Assembly: GCA_019454045.1 (NCBI GenBank)
Contig: SKCR01036788.1
Location: 124,001 to 188,000, forward strand
Origin: Zanthoxylum bungeanum
Lineage: Eukaryota > Streptophyta > Magnoliopsida > Sapindales > Rutaceae
Direction of reading: 5' to 3'
DNA: 64,000 bases
The position numbers were made by a program, and so were the translations under genes. The notes beneath the pieces are model-generated. The model was not told the DNA's origin, ran no database searches, and saw only the letters and a program-made list of their open reading frames with translations. This document shows, piece by piece, positions 1 through 13,067 of this stretch. Positions within the stretch are counted from its first letter, which is position 1, and every line of letters starts with the position of its first letter.

Positions 1-775
1 TGAGAACTATTTCGAATGGGAAATGAACATATGTCTAATCTTGGAGTTTTAAAATTGGACTTATATCACTGTCAATCTACTACTTGTTGAAATCGATTCT
101 GACTCCACTCCAGAAGAGCAAGAAACTTTTAATAGATGGAAGGATGATAAACTTAAGTTGAAATCCTACATTTTGGGATCAATGGTTCCAGACTTGCTGA
201 GACAGTATATTGAAGTGCCAGATGCTGGGAGCATAATGCGAACACTCAAGGAGTTGTTCGAGAAAAGCCAAGAGATCGAACTTTATACAAGGTCTAAAGA
301 ATTGTTCCGTGCTGAACTCAAGGATGGAAGGCTATCAACATTCATGTTTTGAACATGATCGACCAAATTCGATACATGGAATGACAGGGCATTGTGATTG
401 ATGAACGGTTGGGCAGTAATTTGATTATGTATTTTTTGTTTGGTTATTATGTTGGCTTTTTATTAAACTTCCATATCCATTTGATGCAAGCTAGCTACGA
501 AGAACTTCATAACATATTACGCACGACGGAGCATGATTTGAGGAAAGACAACCCCATATTGTACCTCTACGGTAGAGCTAGCTCTTCAAAAGACTTCTGG
601 GAAGTCTTTTGAAAATAAAGATGTGGAAGAAGAAGATTTCAAAGAAGAACTCCAATAAGTACAAAAGTGCAAAACCGTAAATAGCGCATGATCAATGTCT
701 ATATTTCAAGAAGTCTGGACACTGGAAGAATGATTGTCCAGAGCTGATAGGAAAAGAATGACTCTCAGGTACATT
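1..775 (+). pseudogene. Element A gag remnant
   Basis: Remnant of a copia capsid/nucleocapsid gene, with its start left of the window. The first codons read as a tryptophan-containing gag motif (NYFEWEMNI). Positions 158-352 give 64 open codons resembling the copia gag body (SYILGSMVPDLLRQYI, then a leucine- and charge-rich stretch). Stops and frameshifts break the rest. A nucleocapsid zinc knuckle is legible at 696-737 as CLYFKKSGHWKNDC; its second cysteine has become phenylalanine, so metal binding would be impaired. The family role is packaging of element RNA into virus-like particles. This copy is non-functional. Confidence 0.75.
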
Positions 776-1511
776 TTTTATTTTTCCAATTATTGACATC
801 TCATTAGCCTTAAAGTAAATAGTGAATGAGTGTTAGACAGTGGTAGTCCTACTCATATTTGCAACTCCATACAGGTAATGAGGGTAAAAAGAAGGTTGAA
901 TAAAGGGGAGATCTAGCTTAGAGTTGGCAATGGCGAGACATTGGATATTAAAGTCATAGGAACAGTTGTTTTAGATCTCCTAAATGGTTGTAAATTAAAT
1001 TTACAAGACTGTTATTATGAACCCTCACTTATCAGAAAAATAGTATCACTGCCAATATTAGATAAAGATGGTTATAAAATAAACATTAAGGATTAAACTT
1101 TATGTTTATATGATAAAGATAATTTATTGAAATATGAATGTTCTTTATCAAACGGTCACTGTATTTTGGAAACATATTGAGATATCTTTAATGTAGATGA
1201 AAATACAAGTAGGAAATTTAAATTAAATAATACTGAATTATGGCATATGAGATTGAGCCGCATAGATGTTAGACGTCTATCCAAATTGGTAAAGGATGGT
1301 TTGATAGAAAATCTTAGCTTAGATCCTTATCCAATTTATGAGTCATTCATCCAGGGGAAGATGACAAAGGCCTCATTTCTTGGTGTTGGACACCATGCTG
1401 GAGATTTATTGGAACTAATACACAGCAATGTGTGTGGTCCATTAAATCATGTCGATCATGATGGTTCAACATACTTCATGACTTTCACGGACGATAAGTC
1501 TAGATATAGAT
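776..1511 (+). pseudogene. Element A protease and integrase N-terminal remnant
   Basis: Continuation of A's polyprotein. The aspartic protease active site is readable as LDSGSPTHICNS, with the catalytic Asp codon at 836-838. From about 1230 the frame gives the pre-integrase zinc-binding region (ELWHMRLSRID...) and the integrase start (LLELIHSNVCGPLNHV). In the first catalytic position, usually HSD, the sequence has HSN, so the aspartate is lost. The frame runs on through YFMTFTDDKSRYRYI and is cut at 1516 by element B; the missing YLMKHK continuation is at 13068. Several stops lie between protease and integrase. Confidence 0.8.
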
Positions 1512-1516
1512 ATATC

Positions 1517-3512
1517 TTTTGGGTTGCTCTAAGGTCCCAATGATCAATTTAAGCAAAGAAACATGTGAATAAAACAATGAAATACGGCGGAATCATACTC
1601 ACATTGAACGGCTTTTGCGATGCGAGGAACAACAAAAACTATTTTCCCTTTCCATAAAGCTCACGGCAGTGGGCAGATTTTTGTCCTCCAAAATTCGGCT
1701 ATGGTGATCCATCAAGCTCCAAGCTTTGTGTTATGATTCCATGCACACGGGTGGGTTTCCCTATCACCTTGGATGACCCTTTATGTGCTAGCATTCTTGA
1801 TTTTGCAACAAAATCATCAAGATAATGAACCATAGGCTCACGGTTTGAAGAGAAGAAAATGGCAACAATAGCCGAATGAGGAAGAAGTAAAATAAGGCCC
1901 TTGGCCGAATGTGTGTATTAGGGAGAGAGAAGTGTGAGTTCTGTATCTAATACACTAAAATGAAAAGTCAAATACCAATTATTAAAAAAATGATATATGT
2001 CTTTCATGTTTTTACTTTAGAGTGTTTCACACTCAAGCATCACATCTCATCTACTTCCATCAATTAAAGTGACTAAAGTTGACAAGTGATGTGATGGTTG
2101 ATGTGACATATGGGCCGCACTTGATTCGAAATGCGAGTGGGCCTGCAAATACTCTCGAGCTCGGGTTTAATGAATTTCCATCGTGACGTAATTAAATCAA
2201 ATTTAATTAAATAATTATGCCTAGCAAAATTACTATTCACATCGCTAAAGAATTAATTCTAAATTAACTCGTTTGCCCGAACTAAAATCTGATTTTAATT
2301 CCGCATCGAAATCCAATTTCGTTTAATATATCAAATATATTAATTTACCGATTAATTCCAAATTAATCGTTCTCTCTCTTTTAAATAATATTTTATCCCA
2401 GATAAAATATCTCTGTAATTAATCCCAGATTAATTTTCTCTCTCATCTAATTAATCCCAGATTAATAAAGTACGAGTCATACATCATCGGTGAATCTTCT
2501 AGAATCGACCCATAAGATCCCTGGATATGTTGGCAGTAAATCCGGTTATCGGACTATCCGAACAAGTACGTACCTAGTACTACGTTCTTACCGATTTACA
2601 AGACAAGGTTGGCTTCTAGAAAAGCGCCATGCCTATCCAATTCTCTAGAAATACTCTTAAAGGAATATCATAATCTATATCAGGCATAGTATACGTAGTA
2701 TTACGTATAACGATCCAGTATCGGATGTTCACGTGCAAGGCCTGGGGCTGGAATTGTGTCTGCCCCGTACGAAGCACATATCGGATGTCTGGTAACTAGT
2801 CTCTATAATCAGATAACTATGACCTAGTCATATTATCCCGATGACTGCAGTACTTAAGAGTACTAATTCCGTATCCTATATGATCATCATCGCCACTATA
2901 ACTAAGTGATACTTCCATCTTGAAATTACACCCAATACACTACGATTCTCAATATACCCTGAAGAGGCGTACACAGAATTGGTTAAAGCCCTGGACGACC
3001 AAAACCAAAGTATATTGATTGTCTCAAGTATTAGCGGTGCAAGTCTCAGGTTAAGACCAAATATACCTACCCTGATTCAGACTTCCATAGACACATAGTT
3101 ATACTACCAATGGAATTCCGAGGGATCTATCCAGAGCGAAGCTGTTTTCCGTACCATCGGTAAAACACAACCTTCTATTACACTTGTATGAGTATCCAAT
3201 ACCTAAATATATGAGAACTATGTCGTTATGCTCCCACAACACGCATAAGTGTAATACTAGTCTATTCCGTATTATCGATGCCCAATCTCGTTAATGATAT
3301 GACTAGGGATATTTAATGATTAAATCTTCATGGATTGATAGTCTCATATCATATCAATCCGGAACTAATCATAAGGACCTTCTATCATTTATACATCTTG
3401 GTGATCTAATCACAAATGATAAAAGAGAAATTTCCTTTGTCATATAGTTAATTTGTACAACAATACCATGTTCTATACAAATAGTGATGCTATGGGTCAT
3501 AATTGTCCAACA
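1517..3512 (-). repeat. Element B 3' LTR
   Basis: Long terminal repeat of 1,996 bp matching 11049-13062. In minus orientation it starts TGTTGGACAATTATGACCC, next to the purine tract, and ends CCCAAAA at 1517. The end lacks the usual CA, and the same non-canonical end is present in the other LTR. The conserved internal word AGGTGATAGGGAAAC lies at about 1756-1770 (complement). Small reading frames inside the LTR show no protein homology. Confidence 0.92.
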
Positions 3513-3525
3513 ATCTCCCACTTGG
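3513..3525 (-). other. Element B polypurine tract
   Basis: In minus orientation the sequence AAGTGGGAGAT directly precedes the LTR start TGTTGG. This is the usual primer for plus-strand DNA synthesis in plant copia elements. The same tract precedes the 3' LTRs of C, D and F. Confidence 0.8.
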
Positions 3526-4561
3526 CCTATAGCCAATCACTCAGGTGCCTTACACCTGAACTATGTACGGGTCGCTCAAACTTCTGCTGAGAGAACAGCT
3601 TTCATATGCGGATTTAAAAGGTTATCATCTGATGCGATTTATTTGATCATCACATCGCCACGATGTATGATCCGACGAATCAGATGAAAACAGTTAAAGT
3701 ATATATCGGATCGTTGATGAGACCATTAATTCTTTAGCCTGTGCTGGAGCTTAGCTCAGCTGCTAATAGAATTATTTCTAATCTAATTAGAATTTTTTAG
3801 ATCCAAGATGCTACTATTGCTACGACAGTTGCAGCAAAGTTTCGCTTTTGTTGTTTATTTGGCAATAGTATTATGCTTGGAAGATTTCCAGCTCATTGTT
3901 CCGTTATTTAATCTTTATAGTACCTTTATTACGATTTATAGTCATTTTTATCGATTTGGAAACTTGTAGCAGTGATCCCAGTCACTTCAAGTTCTCCTTC
4001 TCCATAGTTTAAGACAGCATCTTTAGTTCGTCTAAGATACTGAAGGATGTTCTTAATATTAATCCAGTGACAATCACTTGGATTGGCCTGATTGTGACTC
4101 CATATGCTCAAAGCACATGAGACACCAGGTCGCGTATATTTATTTCAATGTACGAGTTCTCGGAGAGTATTAACAATCTTTTGATTTATCCCAGTAGATC
4201 TTTATTCCTAGAATAAAGGTTGTCTCTCCCAAGAATTCTACGGAGAATTTTTCTTGAAAGCCATGCTTTCACCGATTTTTATATGGGAATGTCATTTCCA
4301 AGAAATGACATATTATCATTATATTGGACATTCATTGTCAGTGCGCTCCCACTAACCTCCTTATATACACAAGAATTATTTATGTTTTGAATTAAATCAT
4401 ATACTATTATGATTACATCAAAACATCAGTTCCAAGAACATAATGCTTGCTTCAGTCCATAAATGGATTGAATTCACGTAGTTAGTTCGTATTCCTCAAT
4501 AAGATTGTCATCTTTACGAGGTGAGATCAGAAACCCATACCCTAGGTTGTTTTCTGACTCT
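3526..4561 (-). pseudogene. Element B RT and RNase H remnant
   Basis: Decayed 3' end of B's pol. At 3929-4111 the RT-RNase H connection is readable (NILQYLRRTKDAVLNYGEGELEVTG). Downstream the RNase H block is recognisable from NNEMSWKSSK-like nucleotide similarity, but it carries TAA in the STIEAEY box. In the RT core the YVDDVLLIGN box of C has become a YNDNMSFLGN-like sequence (about 4290-4340), so the catalytic aspartate pair is gone. The left part of RT is shortened relative to F. The segment stops at the TSD of solo LTR H. D carries the same altered catalytic box and the same TAA. Confidence 0.75.
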
Positions 4562-4566
4562 CTCCG

Positions 4567-6666
4567 TATTGGAAACTCTCTAAGTCGCGAGGATCAAATC
4601 AAGCATGAAAACATAAGTGAATACATCAAAGGAAGTCGCGGAATACTTCTATTGATCGGTTGAGCGATGCGGTGGACAACAAAAACTTTTTAAGCCCTCC
4701 TCCAAGCTCACATCAGTGAGCAGTTTGCTCCTCCAAGAAATCGACTTTGTTCTTCCTTTAAAGCTCCAAGCTTATGATGAAATGATTCCATGCACACGGG
4801 TGGGTTTCCCTATCACCTTCGTATTTCTCTTTGAGTCCTAGCTCTCATGATTTTTGCCACAAAAACCATTAAATCCCTTCTCCTTAGCTCACGGCAAACA
4901 GCAGTGAAAAGGAAGAAGAAATGCCCAAAGGGCGTGAGAGAGATAGAAGAATTGAGAGAGATGGAAGAAAATGTGTATTAGTTAATTGTCTTTTAAAAAC
5001 AATTAAACATATACCTATTATTTGATTTTCAAAAAGTCAAACAAGTACTAAACATTTAAAAAATATTAAATGTCTTTCAAGCCATCACACTTCCATCACT
5101 ATTCATATCAATCAAGTTGTCAAGTCACATCACTCAAAGTGACAAGTTATCAAGTCACATCACTCAAAGTGACAAGTGATTTGACGCTTGAAGTGACTAG
5201 TGATTTGACACTTGATGCGACTACTGATTTGACACTTGATGTGACTTGCCTGCCGCACTCGAATTCGAAATATGAATGCACTTGCAAACACTCTCGGGCT
5301 CGGGTTCGCTAATTCCAAATTAACGAATTTTCCGTTGTGTCGTAATTAAATCTAATTTAATTAAATAATCATGCCAAGCATAATTACTATTAACGTCGCT
5401 AATAAATTAATTCTAAATTAACTTGTTCACCCGAATTAAAATCTAATTTTAATTCCGCGTCGAAATCCAATTTCATATAATCTATCGAATATATTATTTT
5501 ATCGATTAATTCCAAATTAATCGTTCTCTCTCTTTAAATGATATTTTATCCTAGATAAAATATCTCTTAATTTATCCCATATTAACTTTCTCTCTCGTCT
5601 AATTAATCCCAGATTAATAAAGTGCAAGTCATACGTCATTGGTGAATCTTCAGGAAGCGGCCCATGAGATCCCCAGATATATTGGCAATAAATACGGTCG
5701 TCAGACTATCCGAACACGTACGTATTAAGTACTACGTTTTATCAATTTACAGAACAAGGTTGGCTTCTAGCAAAGCGCCATGCCTACCCAATTCTCCAGA
5801 AACATGCTTACAGGAATAAGCAATCTATATCAGGCGTAGTATACGTAGTATCGGGTATGTCGATCTAGTATCGGATGTCACGTGCTAGGCTTGGGGCTGG
5901 AATTGTGTATGCCCCGTACGAAGCACATGTCGGATGTCTGGTAACTAGTCTCTATAATCGGATATACGTGACCTAGTCATAATTTCCCGATGACTGCAGT
6001 ACTTAAGAGTACTAGTACCGTATCCTACGTGACATCATCTCCACTATGACTGGAGAGATACTTCCGTCTTGACATCACACCAAATACACTACGATTCTCA
6101 ATATAGCCAGCAGAGGCGTACACAGAACCTATTAAAGCCCTGGACGACTAAAACCAAAACATATTAATTGTCGCAAGTATTAGCGGTGCAAGTCTCAGGT
6201 TAAGACCAAATACACCTACCCTGATTTCGGACTTCCATAGACACATTGTCATACTACCAATGGAATTCCGAATGGTCTATCCAGAGCGAAGCTATTTTCC
6301 GTACCATCGGTAAAACACAACCTCCTATTACACTTGCATGAGTATCCAATACCCAAATATATGAGAACTATGTTATTGTGCCCTCACAACGCGCACAAGT
6401 GTAATACTAGTTTTTTACGCATTTATCGATGTCCAATCTCAATAATACTCTGACTATGGATATTTAATGATTATACCTTCGTGGATTGATACTGTCTCAT
6501 ATCATCTCAATCCATGAACTAATCATAAGGACCTCCTATCATTTATACATGTAGGTGATCTAATCACAAATGATAAGAGAGCAATCTCCTTTGTCACATA
6601 GTGAATTTGTACAACAACACCATGATCTGTACAAATAGAGATGCTATGGGTCATAATTATCCAACA
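4567..6666 (-). mobile_element. Solo LTR H, nested in element B
   Basis: A single LTR of 2,100 bp flanked by the exact duplication CTCCG (4562-4566 and 6667-6671), with no internal region. It is related to but clearly diverged from B's LTR. In minus orientation it starts TGTTGGATAATTATGACCC and ends CCAATA, so the terminal CA is TA. It interrupts B's pol: the sequence left of it (plus-strand GACTCTCTCCG) joins ACCTACGTGGTTCTTG on the right, matching the uninterrupted order in F near 48570-48595. Solo LTRs arise by recombination between the two LTRs of one element. Confidence 0.92.
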
Positions 6667-6671
6667 CTCCG

Positions 6672-8060
6672 ACCTACGTGGTTCTTGTGTATTCGAAGAT
6701 TGCTGGTTTAGTTTCATCCTTGACAAACTATTTGTGTTCCATTAAGGAATTAGTGCCTGGAATAGTATTACTCCGATTTTCATCGAGTTTTATTTTCCTC
6801 CCACTTACCACTGCATATAGGTATTCCTCTTAGGAAAACCGCATGGTGAGCAACAATTACATTGTTCTCTTGTGAGATGTATAAGTACTATACTTTGGTT
6901 TCCCTAAGATAACCTACAATTAGGCACTTATCCAATTTGGGTTCCAGTTTGGTATCATCCAAATGTATGCCTAGCATCCCAAATCTTCAGGAATGAGAAA
7001 ACCCGGTTTCTTTCCTGTTCATATCTAATATGAAGTCTGTCAAACATATTTTTATGGAACCTTATTCAAAATAAGTATTGCACTATTTAATGCATATCCC
7101 TTGAAGGAAAATGGTAGCTCAGAGCGACTCATGATTAACCTTATCATGTCCAATAAAATTTGGTTTCTCCGTTCAGACGCACCGTCAAATTGACATGTTC
7201 CGGTAGGAGTCCTCATTGAAAGAATACTATACTCTTTCAAGTATTTTAAAAACTTATTGCTTAAGTATTTTCATCACGGTCCAATCATGATGTGGAATAC
7301 TTTAGCCACTATGTTTTTCTACTTCGTGTCGAAACTGTCAAAGTTTCTGATTCGTGTTTCAAAGAAAACATATAACCGTAACGCGATGCCACATCCGTAA
7401 AGGTCACGAAATATTCATATCCACCTCTAGCCTAGCTAGATATGGGTCCACTTACGTCACTATGAACGAGGGCTAACAGATCGGTGACACTTACACTTTT
7501 ACCAAGTAAAAGGTGTTTTAGGCACTTTGCCCAAAAAACTAGATTCGTAGACTTCATTTGAATATGATCAAATCCGTCCTAATATCCACTCTTCAAAAGT
7601 GTGGATATACGAGTCTTATTTAAGGTGTCCCCGACAACACTGCCATAAATAAGTCTCATCTGATCAAATCAGTTTGAGCTATTTGTTTGTCATGTCATAC
7701 GTTTGAGATTTATTTATATTCAAAATATAAATACTGTTATTCACATCTAATGTGTTTATCTCAATATCATCTTTATAAAATAAAACACTTTAATGTTCTA
7801 GAATATAAAGGTATACTCGCAACGAGTTATACTCGATATAGAGATAATATTTCTAGTCAAACTAGGTACATTGTAACAATTTCCTAATTTAGGTACACAC
7901 CCGAAGGGTAGTTCCTAAACTTAGGTATCTACGGTTAAAATAGCGATAGTTATCCCATTTCCGTTTCGCAGATAAATCTCAACTGAAGTCAGTATCCTGC
8001 TTATCAGCAGATTCTGCACACCAGTACATATTTATGTACCACATCCAGTATCTAAAATCC
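6672..8060 (-). pseudogene. Element B protease and integrase remnant
   Basis: Broken middle part of B's pol. The best stretch, 7052-7240, gives the C-terminal integrase core (GASERRNQILLDMIRLIM, SFKGYALNSAILILNKVP). It keeps the ER of the third catalytic block, but the preceding NGV is altered. Further upstream in minus orientation the HSD-GP and [11 protein letters not shown] region is recognisable, with a TAG at 7432-7434 replacing a Gln codon (C and F read SSQA there). The protease region near 8040-8060 no longer shows DSG. D has the same TAG at the matching codon. Confidence 0.75.
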
Positions 8061-8690
8061 AATTTTAATACTAGTAGTGAACATATTTATAACAAACATA
8101 TTTGAAATCAGAGCCTTACCTGTCTTCCATTCCTTCACGTCTACCCTGTCCATACGGCAGTCACTCTTCAGTGACCCCGTTTGCCACATTCTTAGCAGAC
8201 ATCTTGGGATATGTCATTTGTCTTCCTAGAAGACTGTGATGATTTTGCCTTTGCCCCTTTTCACACCCTAGAAGCCTTCGACTAAAGCTTGGCCTTCTGG
8301 GATATCGAAGTAAGATGCGCCTTACGCTTCTTGCCCTTTTGTAAAATTTGGCTTTGTCTCCTTGACCATAGCCATTAACTCTCCAAGATTTTTCTATTGC
8401 AATTAATGCTTCTAAGATCTAAGTATAGATCTATGAAGATCCTTCAATTTCAATATCATACTATGAGGATCTAATCTGTAGTTCTGATTAAGAAATTAAG
8501 GAGTCTTTATGGCATGGATAACGGATTAAGCACTAAAGTTATCATCACATGAATCTTCCAAAGATCATGCTCTACTATTTGCTTAACTCCGGGCTTAGGC
8601 CCAAAACGTCTCTTTTATCAAATAAAGTAACTTCTCGGTTTTTAGTACTATCCTAAGGTACTATTCCCAATATGAAAATTAAAGCCGCTT
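8061..8690 (-). pseudogene. Element B gag remnant
   Basis: Decayed gag, recognised by collinear similarity to the intact gag frame of F (49980-50879). Shared landmarks are the lysine-rich linker before the zinc knuckle, the knuckle itself (CGKRGH still legible near 8165-8200, with stops and a frameshift), and the GPKPRPEE-like start region near 8590-8625. No open frame longer than about 60 codons survives. It is shorter than F's gag. Confidence 0.65.
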
Positions 8691-8711
8691 AAACACATTT
8701 TCTTCCAAGAT

Positions 8712-8960
8712 TATGTTTTAAACACTAATCTTTCAATTTATCTTGATTCTAATAGTCCAACTATTTAATCAACGATTTGTGGACTTTTGATTATAATGAT
8801 TACTATAGTCTAACTATATAATCAACTATAATTTAATTGGTTAAATTCAATTATATTGATTACTATAATCCAATTATAAAATCAACTATTAATTGAAATA
8901 GTTTGAATACAGTCCAACTGTTTATTAAAACAACGATTAAATATTAGTCTAACTAATATA
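8712..8960 (-). repeat. AT-rich degenerate array next to gag in B
   Basis: Four to five degenerate copies, roughly 50-70 bp apart, of a word like TTAATCAACTAT with TAGTCCAACTAT or TAATCCAATTAT, immediately upstream of gag. The equivalent place in D (29835-30110) holds a similar array. In F the stretch is short and not expanded. Confidence 0.6.
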
Positions 8961-9131
8961 TTAATTTAATGACGAAAAATTTGAAATGAGCGCGTATGGC
9001 AAGTAATTAAATAAATATTGCAAATTTAATACTTGCCTCCCACTATTTTTCGGCGAGCCTCTAACCCTCTGTTGAGTACTCGAGAAACCTAGTTTCCTAG
9101 TGGGCTAGGATCCCGTTAAATAATACACAAT

Positions 9132-9509
9132 CTTGACTTTGGCCAACAAATTGTATGATACATAACTAGGTAGATCTCTAAGATTAATTGGATCTCATCC
9201 AATTCTTAGATCCAGTAGGTGGACTTCCAAGTCTGAAACATATATCTTATATATGCCAATATATCCAATATATTCCCTAACATTTTTCCTCTGAATCAAC
9301 TAAGCCTTAGCTTTGGCACAACAAGCTTAATGATCCCAGTTAAGCGGAACCCATTGATCTTGGAAAGCTTCGTAATCAATGTCGATGGACAAGAAGTGAT
9401 CTTGACTTTGGCCAACAAATCACAACTTCGAGATGACACCGATATGAAACAAAGCCTTCATGATTCAAACACATCCGCGACGGACAAATGTCTTGACTTT
9501 GGCCAACAA
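9132..9509 (-). repeat. Three TTGTTGGCCAAAGTCAAG words in B leader
   Basis: Exact 18-bp copies on the minus strand at 9132-9149, 9401-9418 and 9492-9509, plus a relaxed copy at 9306-9324. Each holds the 8-bp palindrome TTGGCCAA. Copies are present at matching places in the leaders of D and F. Confidence 0.88.
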
Positions 9510-11034
9510 ACCAGTGCCAGTCTTGGATCTTGAGTAAGAATCACTCAATAGAAGGAAAAATGCTTAATATGTTTTGAGGGTTTTTCGCGTAAATTGGCAA
9601 TCAATTTATTATCTTTGTTAAAGTCTCATCATCATACACCCTTAAACATGCATTCTAAAAACATAATAAGGCGCGTATTAATAAATATAATAATGATATG
9701 CGGATGGATATTTAAACATATTATTCCTAGAACAAATCTCTTTTTTTCCTCTCTCCCGCTAGCATAACTTCTACTCGATTACATAACACTTCTAAAGAAA
9801 CCTCATTTACATTGAGGGGAATAGGTGAGAAAAGAAATACACAGAGTCAAGAGGTAAAAGGCTGGACACGCAGGTCCAATTAATAAATTCTAAATTTATT
9901 ACAACAATTTCCAAAATTGCCCTCACCCATTTAATATCCATCTGATATACATTATTCATGCATCGTAATCATGTATTCACACAAGCATGTTATCAATCAA
10001 TCTAATCCAATTAATTAATCTGAATATTAATGATCATCCAATGTTCAAACAACGATTTATTTTGCGCGAGTCAAACTCGTTTTGTGAATAAGTACTCAAA
10101 GTACGAATTCTTGAATTATACTAAACTACAACATTAAATCCAATTTAATATGTATTTAATACTAATTCAGTATTTAATTCCAAATTAAATATTACACTTT
10201 ATTAACGAACCTTTATGACTTAGATTCTAAATCTAATCGCTACGGGTCTCAAAGCCTGATTAACATCCAATGTTAATTTAATTAAAGTCCAATGGGCTTT
10301 CAATTAATTTCTTAAGGCGTGGGCTTCGGCAACCAAAGCCCAATCAAAAATAACCCCATAAGCCTAGAAATCAATTTAGCCCATTAGGCCCAATTAAACT
10401 AAAGGTCCATTAATTCGTAATTGGACTTTATGGATATGGTTTTGGGCCTAATTGGATCTAACCAATTTAGCCTAAACCAATCTTGGTACAACCAAGCCCA
10501 GTAAGCCCAATTACAACTTTTAAAGCCCAATTTCCAAAATAGGCCCAATTAATTAAATTACCAAATTCCAAATTTTATAACTTAATTAAAAAAAGTGTAA
10601 GCCATAATTAATTACCCAAATTAACATTTCCAAAACACAAATTTGTACAATTAATTATGCTCATCATGATCAAAACATATCCAACACATTTAAATCAAAA
10701 TCAATCATTTTCCATACTTCTTAGGTCACGGCTATTTAGGGTTTTTATGTTCGATTCCGAATTCAATCTGATTAAATCCTAAATCAACATTACCCAAATG
10801 ATTTCAACTCTTCCAATGATCAAAATCAAAAAATACCATGACATTAGGCAATAATCCTATTCGGCCAAGCCAATAGATTTGGGGAAAATTTGTCCAATTC
10901 AAAATTCATCAAATTGACAATGTATAACACCATGTTATCATAATTTAAGCATACTCAAACATCCAATTTCGCTCAAACATGCTCAAATCAATTTTGCCCA
11001 ATTTTAACCCTATGTTCAAGTTTCATGTCCAAGT

Positions 11035-11047
11035 GGCTCTGATACCA
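11035..11047 (-). other. Element B primer-binding site
   Basis: Minus strand TGGTATCAGAGCC, one base inside the 5' LTR. This is the usual plant copia site complementary to the 3' end of initiator tRNA-Met, where reverse transcription starts. It fixes B's orientation as minus. Confidence 0.9.
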
Positions 11048-11048
11048 T

Positions 11049-13062
11049 TTTTGGGTTTCTCTAAGGTCCCAAGGATCAATTTAAGCAAAGAAACATGTGA
11101 ATACAACAATGAAATATGGCAGAATCATACTCACATTGAACGGCTTTTGCGATACGAGGAACAACAAAAACTATTTTCCCTTTCCATGAAGCTCACGGCA
11201 GTAGGCAGATTTTTGTCCTCCAAAATTCGGCCATGGTGATCCATCAAGCTCCAAGCTTTGTGTTGTGATTCCATGCAGACGGGTGGGTTTCCCTATCACC
11301 TTGGATGACCCTTTATGTGCTAGCATTCTTGAGTTTGCAACAAAATCATCAAGATAATGAACCCTAGGCTCACGATTTGGAGAGAAGAAAATGGCCACAA
11401 TGGCTGAATGAGGAAGAAGTAAAATAAGGCCCTTAGCCGAATGTATGTATTAAGGAGAGAGAAGTGTGATTTGTGTATCTAATACACTAAAATGAAAAGT
11501 CAAATACCAATTATTAAAAAAAATGATATATGTCTTTCATGATTTCACTTTACAGTGTTTCACACTCAAGCATCACATCTCATCTACTTCCATCAATTAA
11601 AGTGACTAAAGTTGACAAGTGATGTGATGGTTGATGTGACTGTGGGCCATACTTGATTCGAAATACGTGTGGGCCCGCAAACACTCTCGGGCTCGGGTTC
11701 GCTAATTCTGAATTAACAAATTTCTGTCGTGACGTAATTAAATCAAATTTAATTAAATAATTATGCCTAGCAAAATTACTATTCATGTCGCTAACGAATT
11801 AATTCTAAATTAACTCATTTGCCCAAACCAAAATCTGATTTTAATTCCGCGTTGAAATCTAATTTCGTTTAATATATCGAATATATTAATTTATTGATTA
11901 ATTCCAAATTAATCGTTCTCTCTCTTTTAAATAATATTTTATCACAGATAAAATATCTCTGTAATTATTCCCAGAGTAATTTTCTCTATCATCTAATTAA
12001 TCCTAAATTAATAAAGTGTGAGTCATACGTCATCGGTGAATCTTCGAGAAGCGACCCATGAGATCCCCGTATACGTTGATAGTAAATTCGGTTATCGGAC
12101 TATCCGAACACGTACGTACCTAGTACTACGTTCTTACCGATTTACAAGATAAGGTTGGCTTCTAGCAAAGCCCCATGCCTACCCAATTCTCCAGAAATAT
12201 TCTTAAAGGAATATCATAATCTATATCAAGTGTAGTATACGTAGTATTACGTATAATGATCCAGTATCGGATGTTCACGTGCAAGGCCTGGGGCTGGAAT
12301 TGTGTCTGCCCCGTAAGAAGCACATATCAGATGTCTGGTAACTAGTCTCTATAATCGGATAACTATGACCTAGTAATATTATCCCGATGACTGCAGTACT
12401 TAAGAGTACTAGTTCCGTATCCTACGTGATCATCATCTCCACTATAACTGAAGTGATACTTCCATCTTGACATTACACCCAATACACTATGATTCTCAAT
12501 ATACCCAGAAGAGGCGTACACAGAATCAGTTAAAGCCCTGGATGACCAAAACCAAAGTATATTGATTGTCGCAAGTATTAGCGGTGCAAGTCTCAGGTTA
12601 AGACCAAATACAACTACCCTGATTCGGACTTCCATAGACACATAGTTATACTACCAATGGAATTCCGAGGGGTCTATCCAGAGCGAAGCTGTTTTCCGTA
12701 CCATCTGTAAAACACAACCTCCTATTACACTTGTATGAGTATCCAATACCTAAATATATGAGAACTATATCGTTATGCTCCCACAACACGCATAAGTGTA
12801 ATACTAGTCTATTCCATATTATCGATGTCCAATCTCGTTAATGATATGACTAGGGATATTTAATGATTAAATCTTCGTGGATTGATACTGTCTCATATCA
12901 TCTCAATCCGGAACTAATCATAAGGACATTCTATCATTTATACATCTTGGTGATCTAATCACAAATGATAACAGAGCAATTTCCTTTGTCATATAGTTAA
13001 TTTATACAACAACACCATGTTCTGTACAAATAGTGATGCTATGGGTCATAATTGTCTAACAA
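11049..13062 (-). repeat. Element B 5' LTR
   Basis: The 2,014-bp partner of 1517-3512. In minus orientation it starts TGTTAGACAATTATGACCC at 13062 and ends CCCAAAA just before the primer-binding site. Because both LTRs share the non-CA end, that change was present in the element before integration. Confidence 0.92.
12935..12944 (-). promoter_or_regulatory. Candidate TATA box in B 5' LTR
   Basis: Minus strand TGTATAAATG about 120 bp from the LTR start. TATA-like words occur at the same offset in C (14837-14845), D (25144-25150) and F (54889-54896, minus). Conserved placement across diverged LTRs is the argument for promoter function. Confidence 0.5.
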
Positions 13063-13067
13063 TATCT

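Larger units (their letters stand above)
8691..11034 (-). other. Element B untranslated leader
   Basis: About 2.3 kb between the primer-binding site and gag with no coding evidence. It aligns collinearly with the leaders of D and F. It contains an AT-rich array next to gag, a conserved block around 9040-9120 ending GGATCCCGTTAAATAA, and the three 18-bp words annotated separately. It also has an AT-rich half with runs of AGCCCAATT and GGCCCAATT. Transcribed leaders of LTR elements hold packaging and dimerisation signals, but none is proven here. Confidence 0.7.
1517..13062 (-). mobile_element. Copia-type element B, full length, coding-dead
   Basis: Complete insertion of about 11.5 kb on the minus strand, flanked by the 5-bp duplication ATATC (1512-1516 and 13063-13067). 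Two LTRs of about 2.0 kb (roughly 95-96% identical in a hand-compared 180-bp stretch) enclose a primer-binding site, a 2.3 kb leader, remnants of gag, protease, integrase, RT and RNase H, and a purine tract. Solo LTR H sits between integrase and RT. Removing B joins A's integrase codons RYRYI directly to YLMKHK. B shares many inactivating changes with D, so it was probably dead before it inserted. Confidence 0.92.
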
